A DNA stretch of 32,850 bases from Flavobacteriaceae bacterium (lineage in GTDB: Bacteria; Bacteroidota; Bacteroidia; Flavobacteriales; Flavobacteriaceae): the NCBI GenBank assembly GCA_020435965.1, contig JAGQYS010000093.1, forward strand, positions 1-32,850, read 5' to 3'. Shown in pieces: positions 14,501-22,333 of this stretch (positions within the stretch are counted from its first letter, which is position 1; each line of letters begins with the position of its first letter). A program made the position numbers and the translations under genes. The notes beneath the pieces are model-generated. The model worked only from the letters and a program-made list of their open reading frames with translations, was not told where the DNA came from and did no database searches.

Positions 14501-15868
14501 ATGCAAAGGCTACTATTATTAATTATTTTGGTTTCAACCTTATTTTCTTGTAAAAATGAAACCAGCAAAGTAAAAAACGATAAAAAGGAAATACAAAATG
14601 AATTACTTGGCTATTTATATACCACAACCAATGGCGAAGGTGAGAACCAAGTAGTGCAGCTTTCAAGATTTAATGATGGTTCATTAGGAGATGAAAAAGT
14701 TTACCTCACTAAAGGTAAAGGAGGTTCGGACCATAGTGCACCTGCTCATGGCGATTACGACGCACAAGGGAACCTAAAAATTATTGGTGATTATTTACTA
14801 ACCACAAACCCAGGAGACCACAGCATTTCCGTTTTTAATTTAAACAAGAAAAACGGCAACCTTACCTTTAATTCCATTATTGGTTCTGAAGGAGAAAGAC
14901 CTGTAACCATAGACTTTGCACCTGTAGATGAAACAAAACAAGAATACTGGGTAGCAGTTGGCAACCAATGGGGAACACCAACAGTTCTATACGAAGGTGA
15001 AAAGCTTAAAAGATACCCAAGCGATGAGTGGCTAAACCAAGATTTGACTAAAACCCATGAAACCGATAAAAATAGATCTATAGAATTATTTAAAATGAAC
15101 ATGGCAACAGGCAAACTCACTTTTATAAAAACTTTAGCAGAATATGTTCGAGAAAATGGCGGTCCCGCAGATGTTAAATTTAGTCCAGATGGGAGTAAAA
15201 TAGCTGTATCACTTTGGGGAATACCACATTTTTTTGCTAAAGATCCACTTTTAAAAGAGCTGAAACCAAGCAGAATTTATGTCTATGATTTTAATAATGG
15301 AGAAGTTTCAAATTCAAGATATTTTGAAGAAGAGGGATTAAGCGGTGCTGTTGGCTTTAATTGGCACAACAACTCAAAGCATATCTATCTAACCTATTTT
15401 AATATTGTAAATGACAAAGCAGATAATGGCATTGTGGTTTTAGGAGATACAGACAAAAAGCTTACAAAGGTCTCTAACCATAGAACTGGTAAGGCAGAAT
15501 TTATTGATGAAGCCTGTTGGACAGCCATTAGTAAGGACCAAACTAGACTATACGTGTGTAGTTATATTACCAACGAGGTTACTACTTTTGAGCTTAATCC
15601 AGATGGAACAGTTGCCAAAAAAGTAGGCGTAGAAAGAAGAAAAGATTATCAGCCAAACGAAGACAGCAAAGATTTATTTATTTCACCAGACAATAAATAC
15701 ATTTATATGTTAGGTTCATTTTTCTCATACTCTGTAAACACTTTGGAAATTACCGAAAATGGAGTAGCATATAAACAACAATATACACTAAAAGAAACCA
15801 AAGACGAAGTGGGAAATCCAGGGGTATATGATTTGGTTGGATTAGATGGATTTGATTTAAAAAAATAA
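14501..15868 (+). CDS. Lactonase-like beta-propeller lipoprotein
   Basis: A 455-residue protein. A lipoprotein signal is present, with a hydrophobic stretch and lipobox-like STLFSC (acylated C17), so it is anchored to a membrane and faces the periplasm or the outside. The rest consists of repeated blade-like segments such as HSISVFNLNKKNGNLTF, IELFKMNMATGKLTF, PADVKFSPDGSKIAVSLWG, RIYVYDFNNGE and VTTFELNPDGTV, and DLFISPDNKYIYMLG, as in the 6-phosphogluconolactonase-like/YncE-type seven-bladed propellers. Lactonase activity is not certain. The pterin dehydratase gene starts 2 bases after the stop. Confidence 0.8.
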   Translation: MQRLLLLIILVSTLFSCKNETSKVKNDKKEIQNELLGYLYTTTNGEGENQVVQLSRFNDGSLGDEKVYLTKGKGGSDHSAPAHGDYDAQGNLKIIGDYLLTTNPGDHSISVFNLNKKNGNLTFNSIIGSEGERPVTIDFAPVDETKQEYWVAVGNQWGTPTVLYEGEKLKRYPSDEWLNQDLTKTHETDKNRSIELFKMNMATGKLTFIKTLAEYVRENGGPADVKFSPDGSKIAVSLWGIPHFFAKDPLLKELKPSRIYVYDFNNGEVSNSRYFEEEGLSGAVGFNWHNNSKHIYLTYFNIVNDKADNGIVVLGDTDKKLTKVSNHRTGKAEFIDEACWTAISKDQTRLYVCSYITNEVTTFELNPDGTVAKKVGVERRKDYQPNEDSKDLFISPDNKYIYMLGSFFSYSVNTLEITENGVAYKQQYTLKETKDEVGNPGVYDLVGLDGFDLKK

Positions 15869-15870
15869 TT

Positions 15871-16173
15871 ATGGACATTGTTATCTACGAAAATAAAGAC
15901 ATTCAAAATCAGCTAAATATTAAAAAACTCGATTGGGAACTTAAAGACGGAAAAATCCATCGCATTTTTCAATTTAAAAACTTTTATGATGCCTTTGCAT
16001 TTATGACACAAGTGGCCATTTATGCAGAAAAAATAAACCATCACCCAGAGTGGTTCAATGTATATAACAAAGTTATAGTCGCATTAATCACTCATGATTT
16101 TGGCGGTGGAATAAGCAATTTCGATATCGATTTAGCAGCAAAAATGGAAACTTTCGCAAAAAAATATCAGTAA
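15871..16173 (+). CDS. Pterin-4-alpha-carbinolamine dehydratase
   Basis: A 100-residue protein of standard length for the family. It dehydrates 4a-hydroxytetrahydrobiopterin formed by aromatic amino acid hydroxylases, and homologues can moonlight as coactivators. Signature residues are seen in YAEKINHHPEWFNVYNKV (52-68, with H57/H58 and W61), followed by LITHDFGGGISNFDIDLAAKM. No aromatic amino acid hydroxylase lies nearby. It is packed tightly between the lactonase-like lipoprotein (2-base gap) and the DM13 gene (2-base gap), so the three are probably co-transcribed. Confidence 0.93.
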   Translation: MDIVIYENKDIQNQLNIKKLDWELKDGKIHRIFQFKNFYDAFAFMTQVAIYAEKINHHPEWFNVYNKVIVALITHDFGGGISNFDIDLAAKMETFAKKYQ

Positions 16174-16175
16174 TT

Positions 16176-16508
16176 ATGAAAACAATTGCCACCGCACGAA
16201 TTGAAGGACCAGAAGCCATTGGCGATGCAGAAATTGTACAGTTAGAAAATGGTGCATTTCAATTACAACTCAAAGAATTCTGGGTAGCTCAAGGCGCACC
16301 AGATGTTCAAATTGTATTTAGTAAAGCCCAAGACGGAGTAATATCCGAAAGTAACATCAGGTTTATAGCTAAGTTGCCTGCTGGTACATTTAATCAAAAT
16401 TTTGAAATAGACCATCTTAGCGATTTTGAACAAATGAAAACACTCATAGTGTACTGCAAGCAATTTTTTGCACATTTTGGGCATGGAACTATTGAGCGTG
16501 TTATATAA
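16176..16508 (+). CDS. DM13 domain protein
   Basis: A 110-residue single-domain protein with the DM13 pattern: GDAEIVQLENGAFQLQLKEFW, GAPDVQIVFSK, a G-rich turn LPAGTFNQNFEI, and TLIVYCKQFFAHFGHGTI. C94 is in the position of the family's nearly invariant cysteine. DM13 domains are proposed redox or electron-transfer modules and are usually found on exported proteins, but no signal peptide is present here. It directly follows the pterin dehydratase. A non-coding gap of 117 bases separates it from paralog 2. Confidence 0.8.
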   Translation: MKTIATARIEGPEAIGDAEIVQLENGAFQLQLKEFWVAQGAPDVQIVFSKAQDGVISESNIRFIAKLPAGTFNQNFEIDHLSDFEQMKTLIVYCKQFFAHFGHGTIERVI

Positions 16509-16625
16509 AATGGCTAGATCTAATTGAGGAAAATCAACATACACAGATATGTTACGCGTAATAGATTGAGTAGCGTTTAACGATAACTTTATATCAAAAT
16601 ATTGACAATTAAAACACAATAGACT

Positions 16626-17192
16626 ATGGACCCAAAAAATAACATGATAGAAACGGTAAAAGAGCTCAATAATGTAGGCTATACTGAAGATTTCAGACTT
16701 ACAGGCGAAAAACTACATTGGGTTGGTAAAAATGCTAATTACGATGCAGACCAATTTAAGGTAGATTATGCTTACCGATTTGAAAGTTCAGAAACACCAG
16801 AAGATACCTCGTTAGTATATGCCATTTCAATACCAAAAAAAGGGATTAAAGGATTGCTTTTAGACGTGCTGGATACCTTTTATTCGTTACCAGATAATTT
16901 TGTAAATAGCAAAATTAAAAGCACAGAACCAACCATTTTGCAACATGAAGATTCAAGTGTAGACTTAAAATTTGGGTTCATACCAAAAGTGCATAAAGCC
17001 AAATTCAATGAAGAGCCAGATAGATACGTTTTAAGAAAAAATTATCCAGATTTTCCTGCATGTCCATTTGGTCAATCTTTTAGTATGTTAGGATACGACA
17101 AAGGATTGTCCAGATATGTGTGGTTAACAACCAGTATTTTAAAAGACGAACGTCTTATAGTAGATGAATTTATAAGTAAAAAAGAAAATTAA
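16626..17192 (+). CDS. Paralogous family protein 2
   Basis: A 188-residue protein with the same two parts as the protein at 13865: an N-domain with VKELNNVGYTEDF, ADQFKVDYAYRFE, LVYAIS and KGLLLDVLDTF, and a C-terminal module with HKAKFNEEPDRYVLR, YPDFPACPFGQSF, MLGYDKGLSRYVWLTTSIL. Identity to paralog 1 is moderate by eye and highest in the C-terminal module, so these are old duplicates rather than a recent copy. It is followed after 3 bases by the AbiC-like gene. The function is unknown. Confidence 0.75.
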   Translation: MDPKNNMIETVKELNNVGYTEDFRLTGEKLHWVGKNANYDADQFKVDYAYRFESSETPEDTSLVYAISIPKKGIKGLLLDVLDTFYSLPDNFVNSKIKSTEPTILQHEDSSVDLKFGFIPKVHKAKFNEEPDRYVLRKNYPDFPACPFGQSFSMLGYDKGLSRYVWLTTSILKDERLIVDEFISKKEN

Positions 17193-17195
17193 ATT

Positions 17196-17930
17196 ATGGA
17201 AAAAGATAAACGTAAAAATTATTCAAAGATCTTGCTTATTGTTGGTACTTTATTAATGATTATCGCACCTATAATTTTTACTTATCTTTTTAAAATTAAT
17301 ATATCTGAAAGTGCTGAAATAGGTGAAACCATTGGTGGTATTACATCACCTGTAGTCTCATTAATCGGTGCTATTTTGCTATATTATGCATTAAGTGCCC
17401 AAATAGATTCAAACAAACTATTGGCAGAACAAATTGAAGAAGATAGAGTTAAGGAGAGAAAGCAAAATGAAGAGGAACATATATCGCAACTGTATCAATT
17501 TTTTTCAAAAAATATAGAAGAATACACATACGAATTAAAAAACACAGATGGTTCTTTAAGCAATATTTTTAAAGGAAGTATTGCACTACATTATTTTGTA
17601 GAATTTATTCAGAAGGAAAATATAAATCCACACAATACCGAAGAACTATTGCAAGATAGAAACGTAAGAGAATTTGTAAGTATAATTGAGAGTTCTAAAC
17701 TTATGATAGACAGTTTACAAGAATCCATTATAGATACTGAAGACAAAGTATACTACAAAAACTTAATCTCGCATCAACTCACCTATAAAATCTCACCTAA
17801 TTTTGATAGTATTTCAAAATACGGAAAAGAAGTTGAAGAATGTAAAGTGTGTGAAATTAACCACGGACAATTTCCAGCATTTATTCTTAAAATGCTTTTA
17901 GAAACCAAACAAGAATTAGAAAAAATATAA
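17196..17930 (+). CDS. AbiC-like membrane protein (putative phage resistance)
   Basis: A 244-residue protein with two N-terminal membrane segments (about 11-32 and 50-67), between which lies the stretch ESAEIGETIGGITSPVVSL. Then come a short coiled-coil (SAQIDSNKLLAEQIEEDRVKERKQNEEEH) and a helical soluble domain with a C-terminal CKVCEINHGQFP cysteine pair. The G-x-x-x-GG-x-x-x-P membrane hairpin, coiled coil and following helical domain resemble the putative AbiC family of phage abortive-infection proteins. That link is by pattern only. The gene is nested between two paralogous family members with 3- and 10-base gaps. Confidence 0.5.
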   Translation: MEKDKRKNYSKILLIVGTLLMIIAPIIFTYLFKINISESAEIGETIGGITSPVVSLIGAILLYYALSAQIDSNKLLAEQIEEDRVKERKQNEEEHISQLYQFFSKNIEEYTYELKNTDGSLSNIFKGSIALHYFVEFIQKENINPHNTEELLQDRNVREFVSIIESSKLMIDSLQESIIDTEDKVYYKNLISHQLTYKISPNFDSISKYGKEVEECKVCEINHGQFPAFILKMLLETKQELEKI

Positions 17931-17940
17931 GCAAATTATT

Positions 17941-18486
17941 ATGATAGCAAACGAAAACAATATGGTAAATTTTATGTTAAAGTTTAAAAAACAAGGTTAT
18001 ACAGATAATTACACCATAGAAAACGGGCAGCTAAAATCTACACAAACTGGCGAGTTTATAAAAGAAGAAGACTTCAAAGTGGATTTTGCATGCCAATTTG
18101 ATATAACCGAAAACGCAACAGACCAACAATATCTATACAGTATAAGTACACCAAAAGGCAAAGGATTATTGGTTGATATACTTGGCAACTATTTGTTTGA
18201 TAATTATGAATTATTAGAACCAAAATTTGAAAATATAGAAATACAATCACATTTGGTTGAAGAAGAATTAGAGCGTAAATACGGATTGCCAAAAATTTAC
18301 AAAGCAGAATTTGAAGAAGACCCAAATCGTTTCGTATTACGAACAGGTTTCCCAGATTTTCCAACTTGTCCTTTTGACCAAACATTCTCTATGTTAGGCT
18401 ATGACAATAAAAATAAAGAATACGTTTGGTTAGTAACCAGTATTATAAGAGATAAGCGTCTAAAACGAATTGAATATTCAATGTAA
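17941..18486 (+). CDS. Paralogous family protein 3
   Basis: A 181-residue protein with the N-domain (FKKQGYTDNY, KEEDFKVDFACQFD, LYSIS, KGLLVDILGNY) and the shared C-terminal module (KAEFEEDPNRFVLR, FPDFPTCPFDQTF, MLGYDNKNKEYVWLVTSII, RDKRLKRIEYS). It is closest in its last ~45 residues to paralog 1. The spacing to the AbiC-like gene is 10 bases and to the AlkA-type gene 9 bases. No known function and no signal peptide. Confidence 0.75.
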   Translation: MIANENNMVNFMLKFKKQGYTDNYTIENGQLKSTQTGEFIKEEDFKVDFACQFDITENATDQQYLYSISTPKGKGLLVDILGNYLFDNYELLEPKFENIEIQSHLVEEELERKYGLPKIYKAEFEEDPNRFVLRTGFPDFPTCPFDQTFSMLGYDNKNKEYVWLVTSIIRDKRLKRIEYSM

Positions 18487-18495
18487 CATTTATTT

Positions 18496-19134
18496 TTGAA
18501 AACTTCAGCATCAAATATTGTAACCCCAAAAGATGTATCTTTTTTAGTTGAAAATTTTTCAATATTTAAAGAGATACATCAACTATATGGCGCGCCACCA
18601 AATTGGCAACGACCAGAAGGGTTTGAGACTTTGGTGCTTATTATCCTTGAGCAACAAGTAAGCTTGTCGTCTGCTAAAGCACATTACTTAAAGTTAAAAG
18701 GTTTTGTAAAAGAAATAACGCCTAAAAACCTATTAAAACTTACCGATCTAGAATTTAGAAACAATCAAATAAGCAGACAAAAAACATCTTACCTAAGGGC
18801 ATTATCTACTGCAGTTTTAGAAAAAAGCCTACAATTAGAAAATTTAAAAAACTTTCCTGAAGAAAAGGTAAGAGCACAACTAACTAACATAAAAGGTATA
18901 GGCAATTGGACTGCAGATGTATATCTTATGTCTTGTCTTCAGTTTAAAGACATTTTTCCAATCGGAGATATTGCATTGGTTAATACATTAAAAAAACTCA
19001 CTAGTTTAACGAGCAAAGAAGAAATGTTATTATTTTCTAGCCAATGGAAACCCTTACGCAGTTTGGCTACCTATTTTTTTTGGCATCATTATTTAAGTTC
19101 TAAAGGGAAGAAAATGGAAACTATAGATATGTAA
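18496..19134 (+). CDS. AlkA-type DNA-3-methyladenine glycosylase (HhH-GPD)
   Basis: A 212-residue base-excision repair enzyme. The helix-hairpin-helix IKGIGNWTA at 132-140 precedes the catalytic aspartate D158 in PIGDIALVN, and ILEQQVSLSSAKA marks the substrate-recognition helix. Such proteins remove alkylated purines and start repair. The start codon is TTG (18496), since no ATG occurs before residue 145. The gene begins 10 bases after paralog 3. A conserved small protein gene follows 1 base after the stop. Confidence 0.9.
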   Translation: MKTSASNIVTPKDVSFLVENFSIFKEIHQLYGAPPNWQRPEGFETLVLIILEQQVSLSSAKAHYLKLKGFVKEITPKNLLKLTDLEFRNNQISRQKTSYLRALSTAVLEKSLQLENLKNFPEEKVRAQLTNIKGIGNWTADVYLMSCLQFKDIFPIGDIALVNTLKKLTSLTSKEEMLLFSSQWKPLRSLATYFFWHHYLSSKGKKMETIDM

Positions 19135-19135
19135 A

Positions 19136-19402
19136 ATGCAAAACTACCTAAAAAAAATACCAGAAGGCTATTCCGAAGGCATATACAACAAGAATAAATA
19201 TGGCATTACAAAAACTATTTTTAATAATGGCAGGTCAATAAAACTATATGCTGAAGAACTAGGCGGAACTGATTTTATTAGTCTAAATTATTACATTACC
19301 AAAACCAAAGACCTTTTAAAACCTTGTGAAATGCCTGAAGCAAAGGTTATAGATTTTGTTAAAAGCGTAGTTCTTCTCACAAATGAGAAAAATAACCCAT
19401 AA
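19136..19402 (+). CDS. Small conserved flavobacterial protein
   Basis: An 88-residue protein with the pattern PEGYSEGIYNKNKYGITKT and AEELGGTDFISLNYY, then LKPCEMPEAKV. I recall similar flavobacterial proteins being labelled peptide methionine sulfoxide reductase in databases, apparently from association with msrA; no Msr catalytic motif is visible here, so the label is not supported. One cysteine (in LKPCEMPE) could be functional. It lies 90 bases upstream of the second msrA, which fits that association. Confidence 0.6.
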   Translation: MQNYLKKIPEGYSEGIYNKNKYGITKTIFNNGRSIKLYAEELGGTDFISLNYYITKTKDLLKPCEMPEAKVIDFVKSVVLLTNEKNNP

Positions 19403-19442
19403 CAGGTGTATTATGTAAACTTTTAAAACTAGTGTTTGTGTT

Positions 19443-19450
19443 TAATTTTG
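19443..19450 (+). promoter_or_regulatory. Candidate -7 box for msrA2
   Basis: TAATTTTG matches TANNTTTG and lies 42 bases before the start of the second msrA. The -33 element is imperfect (TTTT at 19421-19424, 18-base spacing), so this is a moderate candidate only. Confidence 0.4.
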
Positions 19451-19492
19451 CAGTGTATAAAAAAAGAAGTTTAATTTAAAACCATAAAAATT

Positions 19493-20002
19493 ATGAGCAA
19501 TTATAAAAAAGCATATATAGCAGGTGGATGTTTCTGGGGAATGGAAGATTTATTTAGAAAACGCCCAGGAGTAAAAGATACAGAAGTGGGTTACCAAGGT
19601 GGTGAAAACGACAACCCAACCTATAGAAATCATCCAGGACATGCAGAAGGTATAGAAATTACCTACGACCCAACAGAAACGTCTTTTAAAGAATTACTGG
19701 ATTATTTCTTTAGAATGCACAACCCAACAACTGTTGATAGACAGGGAAATGATAGAGGTTCAAGTTACCGTTCAACCATTTTTTATCAAAATGATGAAGA
19801 AAAACAAGAGGCAGAAGAAATGATTGCTTTAGTGAATGCTTCAGGAAAATGGCAAGACAAAGTTGCTACTACTTTAGAGCCTTGGTCAACGTTTTGGCCA
19901 GCAGAAGATTACCATCAAGATTATTTAGTAAAAAATCCTAATGGTTATACCTGTCACTTCTTAAGATTTGAAGAAAGCTATCTAACGGCAAACGCCGAAT
20001 AA
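19493..20002 (+). CDS. msrA: Peptide-methionine (S)-S-oxide reductase MsrA (second copy)
   Basis: A 169-residue MsrA. The active site is [10 protein letters not shown] with C13 and E18. [33 protein letters not shown] and AEDYHQDYL follow the family pattern. The only other cysteine is C154 in GYTCHFLRF, placed like the recycling cysteine of the copy at 2027. It differs clearly from the first msrA (GCFWCIE there), so this is not a recent duplication. It sits alone between a promoter-like box and a strong hairpin, suggesting a monocistronic unit. Confidence 0.96.
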   Translation: MSNYKKAYIAGGCFWGMEDLFRKRPGVKDTEVGYQGGENDNPTYRNHPGHAEGIEITYDPTETSFKELLDYFFRMHNPTTVDRQGNDRGSSYRSTIFYQNDEEKQEAEEMIALVNASGKWQDKVATTLEPWSTFWPAEDYHQDYLVKNPNGYTCHFLRFEESYLTANAE

Positions 20003-20008
20003 AACCAA

Positions 20009-20044
20009 AACAAGAGCTTACGCTAAAGGTAGTAAGCTCTTGTT
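20009..20044 (+). terminator. Hairpin terminator after msrA2
   Basis: AACAAGAGCTTAC (20009-20021) and GTAAGCTCTTGTT (20032-20044) form a perfect 13-bp stem with a 10-base loop, followed by ATTTTATTT. It lies 6 bases after the msrA2 stop. Confidence 0.75.
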
Positions 20045-20056
20045 ATTTTATTTAAA

Positions 20057-20206
20057 ATGAAAAATAAAAAAATAGACATACTAAAAGTAAAATCAACAAA
20101 AGGAACCAAGTGGAGCAAATTACCCTTATTTTACAAGATTCTAATTATCTTTTTAATAGTGATTCTTTTGTTCATCCCAATATTAATGATACCAAATTTC
20201 AACTAA
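20057..20206 (+). CDS. Small membrane protein (49 aa)
   Basis: An open reading frame of 49 residues from ATG 20057 to TAA 20206. It has a lysine-rich N-terminus (MKNKKIDILKVKSTKGTK), followed by one strongly hydrophobic segment (FYKILIIFLIVILLFIPILMI) ending in PNFN, so it would be a single-pass membrane protein with positive-inside N-terminus. The AhpD-like gene starts 4 bases after the stop, which supports it as a real, co-transcribed small gene. The terminator hairpin upstream would leave it dependent on read-through or a short promoter. Confidence 0.5.
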   Translation: MKNKKIDILKVKSTKGTKWSKLPLFYKILIIFLIVILLFIPILMIPNFN

Positions 20207-20210
20207 AACT

Positions 20211-20672
20211 ATGAGTTCAGTAAAATTTAAAAACACAAGATTTAATCCAGATAGCACACCATTTTTAGACATTGCAAAACAAATGGCGCAAGCCTTCGGT
20301 TATACAGCAGATTTAACAACCGATAAAAATTTAGCACAATTACTTCGACTACGAGTAGCACAAAAAAATGAATGTGCTTACTGTGTAATACTTCATGCTA
20401 AAACGGCAAGAGAAATTGGAATTTCCGAAGAAAAAGTAGATAATATTTCATCTTGGTATAATAGCGAATTGTTCACCACAAAAGAAAAAGCGGCATTGGC
20501 ATACTGCGATGCATTAACCGAAGGTACAAAAGTAGGATTCCAAAAATTTCACAAAGCAATGGAAGGCTATTTCTCTGAAGTAGAAATTGCTGAAATAGCA
20601 GCCATAGTAATTAATATGAATGTGTGGACACGCCTAAAATTAGCACAAGGCGAAATCCCTTATTTTGAGTAA
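20211..20672 (+). CDS. AhpD-like carboxymuconolactone decarboxylase family protein
   Basis: A 153-residue protein with the AhpD signature CxxCxxxH (C55, C58 and H62 in NECAYCVILHAKT), the redox pair of alkylhydroperoxidase AhpD and relatives. Such proteins reduce peroxides or recycle thiol partners. The helical sequence, EIAAIVINMNVWTRLK near the end and normal length agree. The 4-base gap to the small membrane protein suggests one transcript. The exact electron donor is unknown. Confidence 0.88.
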   Translation: MSSVKFKNTRFNPDSTPFLDIAKQMAQAFGYTADLTTDKNLAQLLRLRVAQKNECAYCVILHAKTAREIGISEEKVDNISSWYNSELFTTKEKAALAYCDALTEGTKVGFQKFHKAMEGYFSEVEIAEIAAIVINMNVWTRLKLAQGEIPYFE

Positions 20673-20696
20673 AAAACACCATTTTATGAATAATAT

Positions 20697-21341
20697 ATGA
20701 ATAATACTATACTAACAAAGCTTGAACATTCAAGTATTTTGCTTAACCATAAAGGTAAAAACATTTTGTTTGACCCAGGGAATTTTTCCAAACAAAATAA
20801 TAATCTACATAACATAGATATTTTACTAATTACACATAGTCATGGCGACCATTTAAATTTAGAAAATATAAAGTATGTTCATGAGCACACAAATAATTTA
20901 CAGATCATAACAAATAGTGAAGTTGCAGGACAAATCAAAGACTTGAAAATTAAAACACATATTATTGAGAACACAAATTCTATTAACGTTGATGGAATTG
21001 AAATTACTGCACATGATAATAAACACGAAGAGATTTATCATGATTTTGGTTTAGTACAAAATACAGGCTATTACATAGATAATGTCTTTTTTCATCCTGG
21101 AGATGCATTTACAAAACCCAATAAAGCTATAAGTGCCATAGCAACCGTTATTGTTGCACCATTTATGCGAATAAAAATGGCTATAGATTATATAAATGAA
21201 AATCCAAATACAATACATATAGGTGTACATAATGGTGTTGCGAATCCAGATTTTTTAGGTTGGATAAAAAATATCATTCAAAAGAATTTAAAAGATGGTA
21301 TACAATATATGCATTCAGATTCCGACCCAATACAACTATAG
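20697..21341 (+). CDS. Metallo-beta-lactamase-fold hydrolase
   Basis: A 214-residue MBL-fold protein. Metal ligands are seen in THSHGDHL (H47, H49, D51, H52), VFFHPGDAF and IGVHNGVANPD, and the N-terminal LEHSSILLNHKGKNILFDPG is typical of the UlaG-like branch. The substrate is unknown. An ATG at 20686 also exists but runs into TGA after four codons, so the start at 20697 is used. It follows the AhpD-like gene by 24 bases. Confidence 0.88.
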   Translation: MNNTILTKLEHSSILLNHKGKNILFDPGNFSKQNNNLHNIDILLITHSHGDHLNLENIKYVHEHTNNLQIITNSEVAGQIKDLKIKTHIIENTNSINVDGIEITAHDNKHEEIYHDFGLVQNTGYYIDNVFFHPGDAFTKPNKAISAIATVIVAPFMRIKMAIDYINENPNTIHIGVHNGVANPDFLGWIKNIIQKNLKDGIQYMHSDSDPIQL

Positions 21342-21373
21342 TTTAAGGTCATTGTTTAAAAAATAGCACAAGG

Positions 21374-22333
21374 TTGAATATAATTAAAAACATAGGATTG
21401 GGTACTGCAGCTATAGGAAGGCCTCAATACATTAATATAAAACAAGAAGAAACTACAGCGCCTTTTTCCTTGCCAAAATTTAAGGAAAAAGGGTTGCAAA
21501 TTCTCGAGAATGCTTATCAAAGTGGTATTAAACATTTTGATACATCACCAGGTTATGGCATTGCCGAAGACTTAATGATTGAATGGCTAAAAGGAAAAAA
21601 TGACTCAAGCATAGAAGTATCTACAAAATGGGGTTATACCTATACCGCTAATTTTGACTCGAATGCCGATACGCACGAGGTAAAAGAACATTCTTTAGAG
21701 AAACTGAATGAACAATGGGAAATTTCAAAACAATTATTGCCTTATCTAAAAGTGTATCAAATACATTCAGCAACTTTTGATTCTGGAGTATTACAAAATG
21801 AAACTGTGATACAACGATTGCATCAAATTAGAAAAGAGCACAACTTAATAATAGGTTTATCTACAACTGGTAGTAACCAAGTTGAGGTGCTAAATGAAGC
21901 ACTAAAAATTACTTTTGAAGGCGAAAAATTGTTTCAATCTGTACAATGTACATTTAATATTTTGGATCAAGGTATTTTAAAAGTTAAAGAGCAATTAGAA
22001 AACTTAAAAGGACCAATAATTATAAAGGAAGCTTTAGCAAACGGAAGGTTAATACCAAACGATTCATATTTTAAGTATAAAAAGCTATATGAGTTTTTAA
22101 ATCAATTAGCCCAGAAATATAATGTAAATGCAGATGCAATAGCATTACGCTATTGTATAGACAGCTTTAAAAAAGCAATAGTTTTAAGCGGACCAACAAA
22201 TAACAGACATTTACAATCTAATTTAAAAGCAACAGAACTTACATTAACCAACTCAGAACTAGAACAACTTAATGCCTTCGGAATTGAAAGTGAAACATAT
22301 TGGACCGAACGAAAACAATTACAATGGAATTAA
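21374..22333 (+). CDS. Aldo/keto reductase family protein
   Basis: A 319-residue oxidoreductase. The catalytic tetrad is visible: D56 in HFDTSPG, Y61 in GYGIAED, K85 in STKWGY and H131 in YQIHSAT. GPTNNRHLQSN near the C-terminus fits the NADPH-binding end. The start codon is TTG at 21374 (after AAGG); the next in-frame ATG falls after Y61. The sequence resembles D-threo-aldose dehydrogenase type AKRs, but the substrate is unknown. The 3' end overlaps the next gene by 10 bases. Confidence 0.9.
   Translation: MNIIKNIGLGTAAIGRPQYINIKQEETTAPFSLPKFKEKGLQILENAYQSGIKHFDTSPGYGIAEDLMIEWLKGKNDSSIEVSTKWGYTYTANFDSNADTHEVKEHSLEKLNEQWEISKQLLPYLKVYQIHSATFDSGVLQNETVIQRLHQIRKEHNLIIGLSTTGSNQVEVLNEALKITFEGEKLFQSVQCTFNILDQGILKVKEQLENLKGPIIIKEALANGRLIPNDSYFKYKKLYEFLNQLAQKYNVNADAIALRYCIDSFKKAIVLSGPTNNRHLQSNLKATELTLTNSELEQLNAFGIESETYWTERKQLQWN

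Noticed and set aside
20686-20700. ATG four codons before TGA just upstream of the MBL-fold gene
   Set aside because: The frame ATG AAT AAT ATA TGA is too short to be a gene; it overlaps the true start at 20697 and may at most influence its translation.
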